A DNA stretch of 6,779 nucleotides from Chloroflexota bacterium (lineage in GTDB: Bacteria > Chloroflexota > Dehalococcoidia > DSTF01 > RBG-16-68-14), in assembly GCA_022573935.1 (NCBI GenBank), contig JACZTE010000053.1:1-6779 (forward strand), given 5' to 3'. The position numbers and the translations under genes are program-made. This document shows, in pieces, positions 6,442-6,779 of this stretch (position 1 is its first letter; every line of letters begins with the position of its first letter). The notes below the pieces were generated by a model. It saw nothing but the letters and a program-made list of their open reading frames with translations. It ran no database searches and was not told the DNA's origin.

Positions 6442-6529
6442 GGCGGAATGGGCAGTCCGTGTTGGACATGGATACGCGCCCTTGCAGGCAGAGCACGGCG
6501 ACGGTACACAATAGCGGCCACGTCGACAT
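6437..6529 (-). other. Signal-peptide-like reading frame just upstream of the CAP gene, out of frame
   Basis: From the ATG at 6529 the frame reads MSTWPLLCTVAVLCLQGR and continues through NTDCPFRLG. The core (WPLLCTVAVLCL) is hydrophobic like an export signal, though it lacks a basic N-terminus. Third codon positions in this frame are mostly G/C down to about 6441, while the CAP frame is poor in this stretch and becomes G/C-rich below it. Joining the two frames needs one base skipped (one extra base, or two missing). No Shine-Dalgarno precedes the ATG; the TTG at the L of WLG further upstream is an alternative that would add K and R residues. This is suggestive, not proven. Confidence 0.35.
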
Positions 6530-6685
6530 CGGAGGAATGGAAGATCGAATCAGCTTACCCAACCAAGAAACTCTCTTCTGCAATACGGTGGACGGCGATG
6601 CCGTGTGCGGGGTTACACTGCGGCGGGCCGAATGAGGGCGAACCGTTCGCAACACTTAGTATTATCGGAAAACAACGAACCCCGC
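6530..6685. other. A+T-richer intergenic stretch, no gene seen
   Basis: No frame here looks coding by codon use. The stretch is visibly less GC-rich than its surroundings, as expected of a promoter region for the CAP gene. It holds a GATAAT-like -10 on the - strand (near 6660-6665) without a fitting -35, and a small dyad CGAAC-C-GTTCG (6639-6649). A 32-codon + strand frame (6537-6635) has a Shine-Dalgarno-like GGAGGA directly touching its ATG, too close to work well. Confidence 0.4.
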
Positions 6686-6779
6686 CTACACTCTCTCCGC
6701 GAACTCGGTGTGACGAACGAGCGGCCATCCGAGCCATTGTGCAAGCTCGGCGTGCGGACCCGTGCCGCCGAATCTACTA
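6686..6779 (-). CDS. Possible C-terminal end of an unidentified gene, 5' end outside window
   Basis: Read from the window edge on the - strand, one frame gives a protein-like ending of about 30 residues, FGGTGPHAELAQ then WLGWPLVRHTEFAERV, closed by TAG at 6688-6686. The other two frames are Arg/Ser-rich and look like noise. G/C is frequent but not dominant at third positions. The family is not recognised from so short a piece. If real, it is followed by a gap of about 155 bases before the CAP gene on the same strand. Confidence 0.35.
   Translation of the reverse strand, partial: SRFGGTGPHAELAQWLGWPLVRHTEFAERV

Noticed and set aside
6537..6635. A 32-codon + strand peptide frame (MEDRISLPNQ...) behind GGAGGA
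   Set aside because: The Shine-Dalgarno-like sequence touches the ATG, leaving no workable spacing, and the frame is too short to judge by codon use or homology.

Overview
This GC-rich window comes from a bacterial chromosome. I see no mobile element, CRISPR array, rRNA or tRNA. Third codon positions are strongly G/C-biased. Two exported proteins carry Pro/Thr/Ala-rich spacers (an ATATPVP repeat and a PT-rich linker), a style common in Chloroflexota, so a high-GC member of that phylum is my best guess. No marker gene confirms this.

Left part (1-2866, + strand). The window opens inside a ferritin-fold (R2/AurF-like) gene that ends at 712 and is closed by a very clear intrinsic terminator (731-769). 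Next comes an MscS-type mechanosensitive channel (840-1754), a small lipoprotein (1821-2375) and a DUF457/YdjM-type membrane metal-hydrolase-like protein (2375-2866). The last two share one base (TAATG), which suggests translational coupling. All three products belong to the cell envelope.

Right part (2778-6779, - strand). Read in its direction of transcription, it begins with a possible C-terminal scrap of an unidentified gene (6779-6686) and an A+T-richer intergenic stretch. Then come a secreted CAP/SCP-domain protein (5881-6441, N-terminus unclear), glycerol kinase glpK (4318-5811), a short-chain dehydrogenase (3498-4253) and a four-helix membrane protein (2778-3425). glpK has a good sigma70-type promoter that overlaps the stop codon of the CAP gene, plus a strong Shine-Dalgarno in front of a GTG start. 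It probably forms a transcription unit with the dehydrogenase 64 bases downstream. GlpK would feed glycerol into central metabolism as glycerol-3-phosphate; the dehydrogenase's substrate cannot be told. The two gene blocks converge and overlap by 89 bases at their 3' ends (2778-2866).

No clearly new multi-gene system is visible. The points most worth checking are: the ferritin-like protein, which keeps its histidines but seems to have lost most of its iron-binding glutamates; a possible frameshift separating a signal-peptide-like segment from the CAP gene; and a pair of mutually exclusive small hairpins around the dehydrogenase ribosome-binding site.
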